Source: Chromobotia macracanthus
Lineage: Eukaryota > Chordata > Actinopteri > Cypriniformes > Botiidae
Direction: 5' to 3'
Length of the DNA: 64,000 bases
Assembly: GCA_036877525.1 (NCBI GenBank)
Contig: JAZGTH010000103.1
Location: 2,306,001-2,370,000 of the forward strand
The notes beneath the pieces were generated by a model. That model saw only the letters and a program-made list of their open reading frames with translations. It made no database searches and had not been told where the DNA came from. Positions 23,485 through 36,493 of this stretch are shown piece by piece (the first letter of the stretch is position 1; each line of letters opens with the position of its first letter). The position numbers were made by a program, and so were the translations under genes.

Positions 23485-26400
23485 TCAGACGACTACAACA
23501 GTCTGAACTTCCATTTCATCAGGTGAGGCGATGACGTACTGCTCCTCCTGTTCCACTGTCTCAACGTTCTCAGACGTTACCACGGTAACTGTGGCGTGAG
23601 GCGTCTCAACGGCGTTCTCTGTGGTCGGGTCGAGGATGGTGCCGTCGCTAATGGCGTTTGCGAGCGTCATCGCCATCTGCTCGGTCAGGCTCTCCGGCGT
23701 GGCGATGGTGATCGTGTCGCCGCAGTCAGAAATGCTGGGGGTCTCGTCGGCGGACACATTGCGTACAATGATCCGGTGGCTTCCGTGTGATTGGCTGACG
23801 ATCTGCTGCACCACCTTCATGATGTTGCTGTCCAACTGTGGCCGGAAACATCAAACACGCGATTGAAACTATTTGTCTTTTTGGCAAACACGAACCATCC
23901 TGCTGTGATCTAAACAGTGAGAATAAAAATACCTGCTGCTGACTGTCTTGAATTATCGTCACCCCATCTGCATGAGTTTCCTCCTCAGCTGGTGTCTGCA
24001 AACAATGACCCATGCTGACTGGTTTAGCCACTTAATAAGCACATCCTGTCATATAAGACACACACAACTGTCGTATAAGCAGCAGACAAGTACTGTAAGA
24101 GTCAGACCTGTATGATGTATTCCTGAGTGTCAGCCACCACTGAGGAGAACTCCACCAGGAGAGCATGAGGGTCATCTGATACGATGCTGGTGGCCACGTT
24201 CTCTGCTGGAACCTCCTGATCCTCAGAGCTGCCTGTGTTTTCAGAGTCCTTCTGCTGCACGTGGAAACATCCTCCTGAACACACACATATACACACATTT
24301 TAACACACACAAACATTAACACACACATATATGCACACACATATATATGCACATACAAACACAATCAAATACAAATAAAAATACAAAACAGCTACATTCA
24401 CACTCTGTTATTGTTTGTTAGTGTGACTTCAGAAAAGTTTGAATGTGGCACTTGAGTTGTATGGACAACTTTCATGTGCTAAGAAGAGTCTTCACATCTT
24501 TGTAGGTCATGTTATGTTTATGTTGACTGTATGTCTTGTAGTGGCCATTTTTAAACATGAGTTGCAGTATAGAAGTCATTCTACAGATGGATCTTCCCAC
24601 CTTTAGCTCGGAGGTGTCGGTTCAGGGTTCCGTGCTCGGCAAAGCCCCGCCCACAGTTGGAGCACTTGTAGGGTTTCTCTCCCGTGTGTTGTCGGATGTG
24701 ACGGACCAGAGCGCTCTTCTCCCGGAAGCTGCGGGAGCAGTGCGGACACACGTACGGTTTCTCATCTCCGTGGGTGCGATGGTGGACCTGCAGAGCGTTC
24801 TGAAGCACAGCAGATCTCACGTGATAATGCAGCAACAGAAGGATGGTCTCTGCAGGCACCCAAGCTCTTTATCTCACCTTGGTTTTGTAGCTCTTGTGGC
24901 AGAAGCTGCAGTGGTACGGCCTCTCGTCTGAGTGAGCTCTCATGTGCTCTCGCACGTGTCCGATGGCTTTGAAGAGTTTGCCGCACTCGCCGCATCTGTA
25001 GCGTCTCTCGCTGACGTGAGTCTCCATGTGTTTCTTCAGCACGTAGCCCGTCAGGAACTCCTTCTGACACGTCAGGCACTTGAACGGCTTAAAACCTGCA
25101 GTTATGTTAACATATTAAACCTTATTGAAAAGTGTTACCAATAAACATATATCAAATAAAATGTAATAAATAAATATTCAGAGCTTTTAACAGCTTAAGG
25201 CTCACCAACATGTCCTTTAACATGGACCCTCAGATACGCCAGAGTCTTAAACATGCGCTCACAGTGAGGGCATTTGTACAGTTTAGACTCAGAGGTCTCT
25301 CCTTCCTTCACAGAGGAGTCCTGCTACAGACAACAACAAACACACAACTCAACATTCTTCAACGCAGATGTCTTTCACAATTAAACTGAACAGAACTGTC
25401 TGTGCTCTCCCTCAATTCTAATGAAATGTGTGTCAGCATAGCCTGATAAACTGACCGGCATTTCGCTCACAGTCTCCACGCACTCTTCTGTCAGCTGGAT
25501 CTCAGTCAGTCTGCCCTCACCCTCAGGACCCTGCAGCATGGGTTTAGGTGACTGCGTCTCTGCCTGCTCCGCTGTCTCTGTGGTCTCCAGCGCGATGCCT
25601 GAGTTAATAATGGCCTGACAGATCAGATTGTCTGCTTCAAGCACTGTTGCGGTCTCAGGCTGGGACACGACCTGTGCAGAACAGACAAACTGCATAAAAC
25701 CAGTGTGTAATATGATGTAAACACACCAAGCTTTGAATTCAGGTCCAATTCAGGTTCTGCAAAGTTGAAGAAACACCTGAAGAAACTAACCAAGGTCTTT
25801 AGGATCACATACATTACAGGTAGCAGCATGTGTTTGAATTTGGAAGGTGAGCAGCTCTGAATAATATGATGAGAAATGTCATGGTGTGAAGTTACACGTG
25901 ATAAGCATCAGACCTGCTGCACTTGTCCAGTCTCATCCAGCACCTGGATCTGGATGATCTCCTGTGCAGCTTCCACCACACTCACCACAGGAAGCTGTTC
26001 CTTCTCAGAGACCGGAGAAGACGGCTGAACTTCTGAAACCACAGAGTGAGAAGATCTAAGTTCTTCTGGAGACACAGAGTCATGGAGAGCGCAACATTCA
26101 CTTCCAAGTTACAAAGAACATACAAACAAGCACTAATCGTGTATACTGCGTTTCTTCTCTTTCAAGCTCTCTCTGAGACCTGAGTTACCTTTCCGAGCTC
26201 CATCTTTGCTCACAAGTATCTCTTTACACTGACTGTAGCGAATCTTCTCAGTGCAGGGTGTCAGAGACTTCAGATGTCTTGTTAGAGCTCCAGACTCTCT
26301 GAAGGCCAGCCCGCACTGACTGCAGCGGTACGGACGCTCATCTGACACAGGAAATGACATCAGCATTCTCCAAATGACATCCATGAAAACCAAAACGGCA

Positions 26401-27959
26401 CTTTGTGTAGTTTAGTTTTACCTGTGTGTCGCCGTGTGTGTCGGATCAGTGAGCCCTTCGTCCTGAACGCAGTCCCACATATGTCACACTTAAAGTCCTT
26501 CTGATCCATGTGTGTGAACATGTGTGTTCTCAGAATATTCGTCTGTGAGACAGATTAATTGCTTATAACTCACCCCATCATTAGACAGTTTTACATGCGT
26601 ATTTCCAGCATAAATAAGACATTTATAAAGCTATACTACCTTTAAGAGTAATTTGATTATATTGAAAAGACATTCATAAATAATAATAATAAATATGAAT
26701 AACTGTACCGTTTTAAAGGTCTTATCACATTTGTTACAAATGTATCGTCCCTCTGGGTTCATCTTCAAAACTAATTTAGCCGAACTGGAGCTCTCGTCTT
26801 CTTTCGTAAACGGCGTCTTTTCTTTTCCTTCAGGACGTTTGTCCCCCTCATCTATCAGAAGAAAGAGATTTGAATTATTATTCAGGAAAAACAACACTGA
26901 TAAATCACCTTCAGAATGAACTGATTCTTTTGGAAAACACACAGCAGGTTTTGATCACTGCTGGGTCACGTGAAAGAGTCTTAAACATGTTCCACAAATC
27001 TTGAAACAGCTGGTTAACACTCACAACACAGCCGGTGTGTGAAATGAAATGCACTCGACCTGTGCTGCTTCCAGCTTCATCAGAGGAACGCTCATGTTCA
27101 CTGCGCTTCATCTCAGCGGAAGCACCTCCATCAGGCTCAGCGTTTGTCTGATGCAGAAGAAACACGATGCAGCCATATTCACCTCAACTTATTATGCATT
27201 ATTAAACAGAAAGGTTTATTGTATGACACAACTCAGATGGTGACATTTCTGACCCCAGAAGAGGTGAGCTGGGCACTAAACTCTTCATTGTCCTCGTAAA
27301 CGTGTCTACAAACCTGCTGGTCGTGCCGTGGCCGCTGACAGCTTCTGCTGAGTTTATGTTGGATGAAAACATCCAGAGCGGAGAATTCCTGCAGACATCT
27401 GCCACATTTATGAACATCCTCATCTGCAGAAACACCAGCAAAAACATCCGCCTTTAAATCACATAGAAACTTCTCCTGGAGCTTAATACATCTTCAGAAA
27501 GAATTCAACACGAACCCCCGATATTATTAATGAACATGAACATTAATACCTTGCAAACTGTGATCAAACATTATAGGGTGTACGAGACAACTCAAGTGGC
27601 ACAACTTACCCCGTTTGCCTTATGTGGCATATGTAAATATTGCACACAGAAACATGTATGTCACTGAAAGCAGTCTTAAGTGATCGTTTGGACTAATGCA
27701 CACAGTAAACATGTTAATATGTACATCTGTAAAGCTCCATCCAGCACAGATCAATGGCGGACAACATTAGCAGTTTAAAGCATATATCATAACAGCTAAC
27801 CGAGACGCGGGCCTGCGATTAATCGCGATTTATCGTACGATTGTACCCGATCACAGCGTTTCTACCTTCGTCTCCAAGCGCGGCTTGGATGGTGATGATG
27901 TTGCTATGCTCCGTCTGGTCGCAAACTGTTGCTGCCGTATTATTATTTTCTTCGCTCAT
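23485..27959 (-). CDS. e4f1: E4F1: zinc-finger transcription factor / atypical E3 ligase
   Basis: E4F1 binds ATF/CREB-like sites, ubiquitylates p53 in mammals, and controls cell-cycle and mitochondrial genes in the nucleus. Fourteen exons: 27959-27866, 27423-27314, 27147-27060, 26851-26709, 26542-26422, 26341-26189, 26032-25914, 25671-25456, 25323-25206, 25095-24878, 24799-24601, 24274-24108, 23995-23933 and 23835-23485. All phases agree, giving about 719 residues with no frame break. Exon 2 encodes the family's N-terminal CGRC...H...C motif. Exons 4-6 carry two C2H2 fingers plus an atypical one (HLKSLTPC). Exons 9-11 carry six more C2H2 fingers. The C-terminus has the conserved EFSSVVADTQEYII and DTITIATPESLTEQ blocks and ends EVQTVVVV. 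The start is the first ATG in a CpG-rich promoter. The match to mammalian E4F1 is clear along the whole length. Confidence 0.97.
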
Positions 27960-28092
27960 GTCGCTCTCGCGCTCCGTCTCTGTCGCAACGCTGCTGCGGG
28001 GAAAACATGGCGGATTTACGACCTCGTCGTCATAACAACGGCGGGGCGGGCGGGGAGGGGAGGCGCTTACGTCACGCGGATTCAAAATAAAG
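27960..28092 (-). promoter_or_regulatory. e4f1 promoter: GC boxes and an ATF/E4F-type site
   Basis: A short CpG-rich segment upstream of the e4f1 ATG. It has GGGGCGGG-type GC boxes at about 28041-28060 and TTACGTCA (TGACGTAA on the coding strand) at 28068-28075, about 110 bp upstream of the ATG. TGACGTAA is the core recognised by ATF/CREB factors and by E4F1 itself. The segment is squeezed between the first exon and the satellite array. Confidence 0.6.
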
Positions 28093-30196
28093 GCGCTTTC
28101 ATACGGTGATCGTAACTATAAGAAACCTACAGTAAACGTTAATATAACCTTTCACACGGTGATCGTAACTATAACAAACCTACAGAAAACGTTAATATAA
28201 CCTTTCATACGGTGATCGTAACTATAACAAACCTACAGAAAACGTTAATATAACCTTTCATACGGTGATCATTACTATAACAAACCTACAGTAAACGTTA
28301 ATATAACCTTTCATACGGTGATATATAAAAACTTATAAACGTTAATATAACCTTCATACGGTGATCGTAACTATAACAAACCTACAGAAAACGTTATTAT
28401 AACCTTTCATACGGTGATCGTAACTATAACAAACCTACAGAAAACGTTAATATAACCTTTCATACGGTGATCGTAACTATAACAAACCTACAGTAAACGT
28501 TATTATAACCTTTCTACGGTGATCGTAACTATAACAAACCTACAGAAAACGTTAATATAACCTTTCATACGGTGATCATAACTATAACAAACCTACAGTA
28601 AACGTTAATATAACCTTTCATACGGTGATCGTAACTATAACAAACCTACAGTAAACAAACCTAAACGTTAATATAACCTTTCATCGGTGATCATAACTAT
28701 AACAAACCTACAGAAAACGTTAATATAACCTTTCATACGGTGATCGTAACTATAACAAACCTACAGTAAACTTAATATAACCTTTCATACGGTGATCGTA
28801 ACTATAACAAACCTACAGAAAACGTTAATATAACCTTTCATACGGTGATTAACTATAAAAACCTACAAAAACGTTAATATAACCTTTCATACGGTGATCG
28901 TAACTATAACAAACCTACAGAAAACGTTAATATAACCTTTCATACGGTGATCGTAACTATAACAAACCTACAGAAAACGTTATATAACCTTTCATACGGT
29001 GATCGTAACTATAAAAACCTACAAAACGTTAATATAACCTTTCATACGGTGATCATAACTATAACAAACCTACAGAAAACGTTAATATAACCTTTCATAC
29101 GGTGATCGTAACTATAACAAACCTACAGAAAACGTTAATATAACCTTTCATACGGTGATCGTAACTATAACAAACCTACAGAAAACGTTATTATAACCTT
29201 TCATACGGTGATCGTAACTATAACAAACCTACAAAAACGTTATTTAACCTTTCCGGTGATCGTAACTATAACAAACCTACAGAAAACGTTAATATAACCT
29301 TTCATACGGTGATCATAACTATAACAAACCTACAGAAAACGTTAATATAACCTTTCATACGGTGATCGTAACTATAACAAACCTACAGAAAACGTTAATA
29401 TAACCTTTCATGCGGTGATCGTAACTATAACAAACCTACAGTAAACGTTATTATAACCTTTCATGCGGTGATCGTAACTATAACAAACCTACAGAAAACG
29501 TTAATATAACCTTTCATACGGTGATCGTAACTATAACAAACCTACAGTAAACGTTAATATAACCTTTCATACGGTGATCGTAACTATAACAAACCTACAG
29601 TAAACGTTAACATAACCTTTCATACGGTGATCATAACTATAACAAACCTACAGTAAACGTTAATATAACCTTTCATACGGTGATCATTACTATAACAAAC
29701 CTACAGTAAACGTTATTATAACCTTTCATACGGTGATCATTACTATAACAAACCTACAGTAAACGTTATTATAACCTTTCATACGGTGATCGTTACTATA
29801 ACAAACCTACAGAAAACGTTATTATAACCTTTCATGCGGTGATCGTAACTATAACAAACCTACAGAAAACGTTAATATAACCTTTCATGCGGTGATCGTT
29901 ACTATAACAAACCTACAGAAAACGTTAATATAACCTTTCATACGGTGATCATTACTATAACAAACCTACAGAAAACGTTAATTATAACCTTTCATACGGT
30001 GATCATAACTATAACAAACCTACAGAAAACGTTATTATAACCTTTCATCGGTGATCGTAAAACAAACCTACAGAAAACGTTAATATAACCTTTCATGCGG
30101 TGATCGTTACTATAACAAACCTACAGAAAACGTTAATATAACCTTTCATACGGTGATCATTACTATAACAAACCTACAGTAAACGTTATTATAACC
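28093..30196. repeat. 53-bp satellite array, about 40 copies
   Basis: The consensus unit reads CTTTCATACGGTGATCGTAA, then CTATAACAAACCTACAGAAA, then ACGTTAATATAAC. Most copies are 53 bp; a few are shorter. Variants are limited to a few positions: GATCGTAAC/GATCATAAC/GATCATTAC, AGAAAAC/AGTAAAC, TACGG/TGCGG and AATATAAC/ATTATAAC. CATTAC types occur near both ends of the array. Each unit has three CpGs, one GATC and one AACGTT. The array starts right at the e4f1 promoter and ends abruptly at 30196. There are no spacers of unique sequence, so it is not CRISPR-like. Confidence 0.97.
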
Positions 30197-30204
30197 TATT
30201 ATAA

Positions 30205-30636
30205 TTAAGAAGTATCTTGATTTTTAGTTGTTTTTATAAACTTATTTAAAATAAAACAAGTTAAACTTGTAAGTTTTTTGAGGTCCTGGTTGAGAAACAG
30301 AGCTTTAATGTCATGTGGTATATCAGATACTGAGAAATGTGATGTATGTACAGTAATCACAATGAAACTGCAGTTAGTAACACAATATGAAAGCACTGAT
30401 GAGCCTGAAGTATTAAATCGTTCTAGAATATAGGACACAATACCACAACAATGTTTTTTATTGTTATACTTAAAAAAAAGATCAAATACATCCAGCATAC
30501 AGTGTTGAGTGTTGTTTGTGAACGACGTTTTAATGCATTCTGCAGTACATTCTTCTGTCGCTAATGCAGTGTTCAATGTTTCTGTAAAAGTGTCAAAATA
30601 CTGAAGATAACTTGTATCTTCATTTAAGTCTCTCAC
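30205..30636 (-). other. Unassigned open reading frame between satellite and hexd
   Basis: A 143-codon open frame on the minus strand starting with GTG (the first ATG is at about residue 47). It is cysteine-rich (about 10 Cys) and has no motif I recognise. No convincing splice acceptor precedes it, and base composition is AT-rich like its surroundings. The hexd polyadenylation signal (AATAAA on the minus strand, 30653-30648) lies just upstream, so it is probably not hexd coding sequence. It could be a chance frame or a decayed exon. Confidence 0.15.
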
Positions 30637-31071
30637 TTATTACGTTTTTATTCAAGTGCACTTAAAGGCAAAATAACACATCTCAAACAAAAATGTACAA
30701 AATGCTTATTGCATAGATCACATTTACAGCATTACATCCCTCGATATTTACAAGGAAAAGGTTGTCGGTACCCGTGTAACTGTATTTAAGGCAAATAATT
30801 TACATTATTTTTCATTTGTTTAAGTAAAGTCAAACGTTTATAGGAATGCAGTGTAATGAAACCACCTGATTAGAAAGGTTTTGTTTTTACAGAAAGAAAA
30901 AGAGAGTTTTATGACTTATGCATCTTTTTGTAGTGGCACAACTCCCAACAAGATCTTCAGTTAATAAGGAAGATCATGCGATGAGAAATTCTTCTCCTGT
31001 CAGTAGTAGTTTGTACGCAGGTCTGCAATACAACGGCAGTGCCGCATTTGGGATGTCTTTCCTGTTTGTTT

Positions 31072-34000
31072 TCATCTCATTTTCCCGGGCTCGTCTTTTG
31101 GCTGTCCATTGAGTTTAGAAATTCGTTCAACATCAACCACCATCTCATGAAGCTTCTCAATGTGCTCGTTGACGTTCTCCTCCAGCCACTCCTCTAAAGT
31201 GTCTGGGAAATAGATGTCCTCCATGCTTCTTCTGAACGTCAGCAGAAATGTGTCCCACTCCTCCAGCAGTCTGAGCAGAAGAAAGTCAGAATCTGTCAGT
31301 TTATGATGCAGCAGACAGTCACATATATAAACCTCCTGATCAACTTAACTCAGCCTGACTGAAGAGACAGGCAAACAAACCTGAAGCTTTTCTTTATGAT
31401 GGCAGGATTCTGTTAACAAACATCTTTACAGGGTTCCCACAAGGTCTGATCAATAATTTACTTCATTATATCATTTAAATCATTGTGATTTAGACCAACT
31501 AACTGGTGAATCTTTCAGACCATAATTTCTAACCCAGCTTGACTGAAGAGGTATTTTGCCATAAATCATCATTATGACTGTAAGCTTTACTCTACAGATC
31601 TACACAGAAACCATTTCAGTCAATTAAATATGTTAGAGTAAAATTTCAAAAATTACTTTTATAAGTAACAATTTCAAATGATGTGACTGTGGGAATTGTG
31701 TATTCAAACAATAACCAAAATGTTTCTGTAGAAACTAAAAAAAAGTCCACATATTTTACAATTCATTTTAACATTTTTAAAACATGGCATGAAAGTGCAA
31801 GAACAACATGCAAACTTACATTTTTAGTGAATGTTTGAAAAATCCAAGATTTCGAGGGTTTGCGGGTTACGTTTGCGATGATAATGACTGAACGACCCTC
31901 TGATGTGGCTGCACAGAACCAGACAAACAAAATGTCTTCACACGCAACAAGTCCAAAGAGTAACGTTAAATACATACAGCCCTGCAGTCTGTGTAAACAA
32001 ACACATTCACAAACACACTGCGAATCACTCACTAGCTTTTCAAGAGCTTTTCAATCGAACTCGCCAGATTGCTGTTGATCTTCTTCACCATTTCATAAAT
32101 GTCTGAGCCAGGAAATGAACCCTTACTGCAGTCAAAGACAGACAGAGAATCACTGTTTATAACAACATGCAGTGATTTAACCATTAAAACATAGTCAAGG
32201 GTTATTGCAGAACAAGATGCAGAAGAATATGTCAGTTTACATATCTTAATAGAGTCTTTAAAGACCACACTACGATTAAACATTTGTGTAGGTAAAAAGC
32301 ATGTGTACGATAATTTTTAATTATTGAATCATTAGTTTATATCATATAAACACATTTTCTTCAGGTTTTACCGTTTGAGATGTGACAAAAAAGTCAAATG
32401 ATGAGATATTGTTTCAGAAATAGAGAAGTTAAGAATGAAGAAGACTTGAGAAAAGTTTGTTAAAGTTTCAGAACAAAAGTGTCATACCAGTCATTTTGGT
32501 CCAGCTGAACATCACAGCCCACGATGCGCTGTACTTCACTCTGTGCCTCACTATTAAATGTACCTAACACAACACAAACACACCAACATCCTAACAACTC
32601 TGCTTTACATATGTCATCTGCTTTGTTTATTAGTCACTTTACTCCAGAAACCCACTATCAGCGCACAAGGAAGTTGAAATTAGTCTCAGCCAAGATTGAA
32701 ATGATAATGTCCCGGCAACAGTTTGGAGTAGAAACATCTGAAATTCTTTTTCACGTTTGTGCAATAAAAATAAAATGTTTCCGGGTCATAGTCAAAGTCA
32801 TTCAAAACAAACAACAACTATGTCAGACACTGTAAAACATCAGATCTGATCTGACTCCAGTTTACTCTGCACTGTGCTCCTGTAGCTCAATAGGTAGAAC
32901 AATAGCAGCGCAAAGGTTGTGGGTTTGATTCTTGGGAACTCACACACTCATAAAATGTATGACTTGAATGTACTGTAAGTCTCTTTGGATAAAAGTATCT
33001 GCCAAATGACTGTAAATGTAAAGAAGCAGTACAGTAACATATTGTAATACAGTAACATACTGTACTTACTCCACAATGACTTCAGCTGGTTTTGGACACT
33101 CACCGTGTTTCAGTGTCTGCAGACAAACAGCCAGAGACGGAATGGCCACCGGCAGCAGCTCACACAGCACAGTGTGATGTTCATACCTTCAACACACTGT
33201 CAGTCAGTCAGTCTGTCTGAGTACAGAGATCAGACTGTACAGCTGTCTGACTCACCTCTGCCAGCCCGTCAGTGTGATGCCCAGGAAGCTCACAGTCTTG
33301 TGCTCCGTCATGGACTCGATGACCTTCTGCCACTGCAGATGGTTCTGCAGGTGATGACTGATGGGAGTCACTACCTGATCAATGCCAGAAGCTCCTTTAA
33401 AAGCGCTGGCAAACCACACGCCCTGAAATCCGGCCTGCGAGTATTTAGAGATGAGGTTACCTGAGTAAATATAAAACCAAGATCATGAATAAATAATAGG
33501 ATGCTGTGAGTGAAGTACTATATTTGTGTTTCTAATAATCAGTGATCTTAAAGAAAGGTAGGGTAGACAAGTTCAGAGAGGCTAGCAATAGCAAGCTAGC
33601 TTTGAAAGCGTAAGATCTCGTCCTCCCTTCATAGCGCTCTCTAAAGCCATGCCTCCTCCAAGACATTTTATCATTTTGTCCTGCTCCTTCCACAGAAGAT
33701 ATATAAATATATTTAGACCACTTTATTTAGTGATTGCTATCAGGATGTGAAGTGACTTTCAACCAACATAAACAAAAATGTTTCTGGAAAATAAAATCAC
33801 CTACACTGCTGAGTTTTGTAGACCACTATAACTTGGGCCTACGTGTAAATTTCTTTACAAAACTGAAATTCGTTTTAATTGATCTGTTAAATGGGCGAGT
33901 TAGACTGGATGGTTCAGAAAATGCTCAGCATGTTTGGCAAGTCATTCGATGTGGTTTAAGAAACATCTCCATACCTTCATCTGTGTTACGTCAGTGTTGT

Positions 34001-36493
34001 CAAACCTTCACTATTATTTTATTATATACAAAGGTAATAAAGACAGTAGCTAGTTAAAACTATTTTAGCTGTAAAACAATATAAGATATGAAACAGGGTG
34101 TTACCTATCTCATGAACATCCATATTTGGGTGATAGTCCCATATCATGGGGGAAGCAAGATCTTGTAAACCTGAATCTGAAACATAAATACTTGTGTCAG
34201 GACAATAAACACTTGTATTGAAAATAGTGCTTTTGTAAGCAAATGACATCAAGCTTTTATATTTTGTTAGAGCTTAAGAAAATATTCTATACTGTAATAA
34301 CATGGAGATAAATTACAGTAATCAAGGTATCAAGTGCCGTAAAGTTTAAAGCATTAGTTCATTTAAATTGAGAATAGGAAGGTTGCGTCACAGTAACAAC
34401 ACAAGGCATGTACAGTGTGAGTTTGCATATTTCGGCCATTATCACAGTGTGAGCTGAACAAACACATAGTGTTTTGAGCACTAAATAATAACAGTGTGTT
34501 ACAGCAGCAGCTGAGAGACTGATTTCTCACACTGGCACCTGTTATTTGATTAACATTACTGAAGGCTGACAGATTCCTGCGCTGTACCTTTAATAGAGTC
34601 AGGGGTGAGTTTTCTGAACATGTCATCCCACAAGATCAGCCTGATTCCCGGGTACTGCGCCGTCATATAACGTGCCACTGCGGTCACGTGGTTGAAATAC
34701 AGCTTTCCCATGTCTCCGTTATTGCTTTCCAACCAGCGCTTCGAGTCCTCGCTCTCACCCAGTCCTCGCACCTGTGACACATCAACATCTGCGATAAACC
34801 TTTATTTTCCCATTCAGTTCAAAATCTTTTATTCCAACCCCCTTTCTTCTTCGAAACACAAAAGGCAGAATATTTACCCTGCCAAACTCTTAAAAGCAGA
34901 ATAAAAGCAGCTCACAATAGCAGACTCATGCTATATTCTCACACGACTAATTGTGCCTATAAGTGTTGAGCTTATAACACTACTTTTAAGAGACTTATGG
35001 TTCTCTTTGGAAACTGACAGTTTAAAATACTTTCACTGTACAGAAAGGAGCATTTCACAGAAAATTAAAAAAATGACACAAGGGGAAATGGTGACAAACT
35101 TTTCATTTTTCGGTGAACTGTACCTTTACGTTTCTGCATCAGTAGAAACTGATACCAGCACTGTCACATAAACCACACGACAGCTGAAGCGGTTTACAGA
35201 GAAGAAAACACTGACCTCATCAGCACCGATGTGGAACCAGCGAGCTTCTGGATGCTTCTGCATAACCTGCGATAACATTTCTTTCACCAGATCCATGCTT
35301 CCTGGAGCCAGTGCGTTCAGGCTATTGGGAAAATCAGCCACTTCTCTCAAGCTGAAATACCGGTTGTGTTTTAAGACAAACTGAAGAGAACAGAGAAAAA
35401 AAAACAGAGTCAAATCACGCAACCGCATGACTAAGTTAATCTTAATGAAGTGTGCGTCTTTATTGTAATCTTCTTAATCTTAATCACAACCGGCATGAAT
35501 GAATGATGGAACCAGGGGGGTAGCGTATATCAAATAACACAAATGTTTCTTTTGTAATGTATGTGTCCTGTGAGGACATGTTTGAAGTATAAACTGAGGT
35601 ATGAACTTGCCTCCATGTGTCCAAACACCTGCACCAGAGGAATCAGCTCGAGGTTATGCCGTTTGGCCAGAGACTTAATTTCCTCGATATCTTCCACACT
35701 TTTTCCAAAACAATAAAGATTCTTAAGTCATATATATGTATAAAAATCACAACTAGTTCTTAGAAATTTCTAGTTTATCACAGATAAGTTAACAGTGTCA
35801 AGCGGGTGAGTAAATGGTTATTTTCTGGCCAACAAACCAAGTTACCTGTAAGCATAGTTTGATCTGAGAATTTGAAGCTCGCCCTCGTAGGGAAACATAT
35901 CCTCATATTCCAGTAATATTCCATTAGCACCCAGAGATGAGAGCAAAGGGAATATCTACAAAACAACATAAAGGTGAAGTATTCATAAACTGATCCGTGA
36001 ATACATTTTCATCATATCCGATCTTTGCACAGATCTGTTCCCACCTGTTCCAGATATTTGACTTTGGGTGCAGCACCTTTCAGATCCAGATGTATGATCT
36101 TCTGCGGGTCCCTCACCGCATCATCTCGAGGTAGTACGACTTCTGGAGCTTTCTCCTTCGAATGTACGTTTTGGTTCTCTGTTTCTGGTGCTATCTGGAC
36201 GGGAGCCTCATGATTTTCAGGCACATTCTTCTGTGGACCATGAGCCCAGAATCCACCGCCCTGTATGATCTGATGGCTCCTCTCATATCTCCCACTGCCT
36301 GAGCTAGAAAACACAAAGTTCATGAAGCTTAATGGCGAGTGTTTAGAAGAATGGCGCAGGGGTCGAGTCACGTGTGCAGGTGGAGGTGTGCGGAGGGCAG
36401 GATTCATTCTCACCTGGGGCTGAAGAAGAATTTCACCATGGCAACAACCACCAAGCAGCCGACGATCAGCCTCATTAACTTCGCGTTACTCAT
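31072..36493 (-). CDS. hexd: Hexosaminidase D, GH20, with N-terminal membrane anchor
   Basis: A GH20 beta-N-acetylhexosaminidase. Thirteen exons: 36493-36414, 36303-36045, 35955-35846, 35698-35611, 35380-35216, 34771-34588, 34176-34105, 33460-33256, 33186-33104, 32563-32488, 32125-32033, 31908-31820 and 31270-31072. The start is a hydrophobic signal anchor (LIVGCLVVVAMVKFFF), then a variable stem in exon 2, then the barrel from HLDLKGAAPKV. Family blocks follow: LLEYEDMFPYEG, VFGHMEFVLKH, the catalytic pair in HIGADE, the LILWDDM strand and LTGWQRYEHH. The tail has GSFPGSDIY, FSHYHRKR and LEEWLEENV. Exon 4 uses a GC donor (GCAAGT at 35610). Exon 12 is one base short for its flanking phases, so the frame breaks near 31867; with that base it would be about 567 residues. 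The human enzyme as I recall it lacks the anchor. Confidence 0.93.
32873..33022 (+). mobile_element. tRNA-derived SINE, near full length (plus strand)
   Basis: The head TGTAGCTCAATAGGTAGAAC and a B-box-like GTGGGTTTGATTC are followed by a short body. The tail GTAAGTCTCTTTGGATAAAAG continues into ATCTGCCAAATGACTGTAAATG. It is inserted in a hexd intron and is the best-preserved SINE in the window. Confidence 0.8.

Noticed and set aside
28093..30196. Regular repeat array, considered as CRISPR-like
   Set aside because: The units are contiguous with no unique spacers, the genome is vertebrate, and there are no cas genes. It is a satellite.
32524..32835. 103-codon plus-strand frame over hexd exon 10
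   Set aside because: It is antisense to a hexd exon and intron, with no start context or family match.
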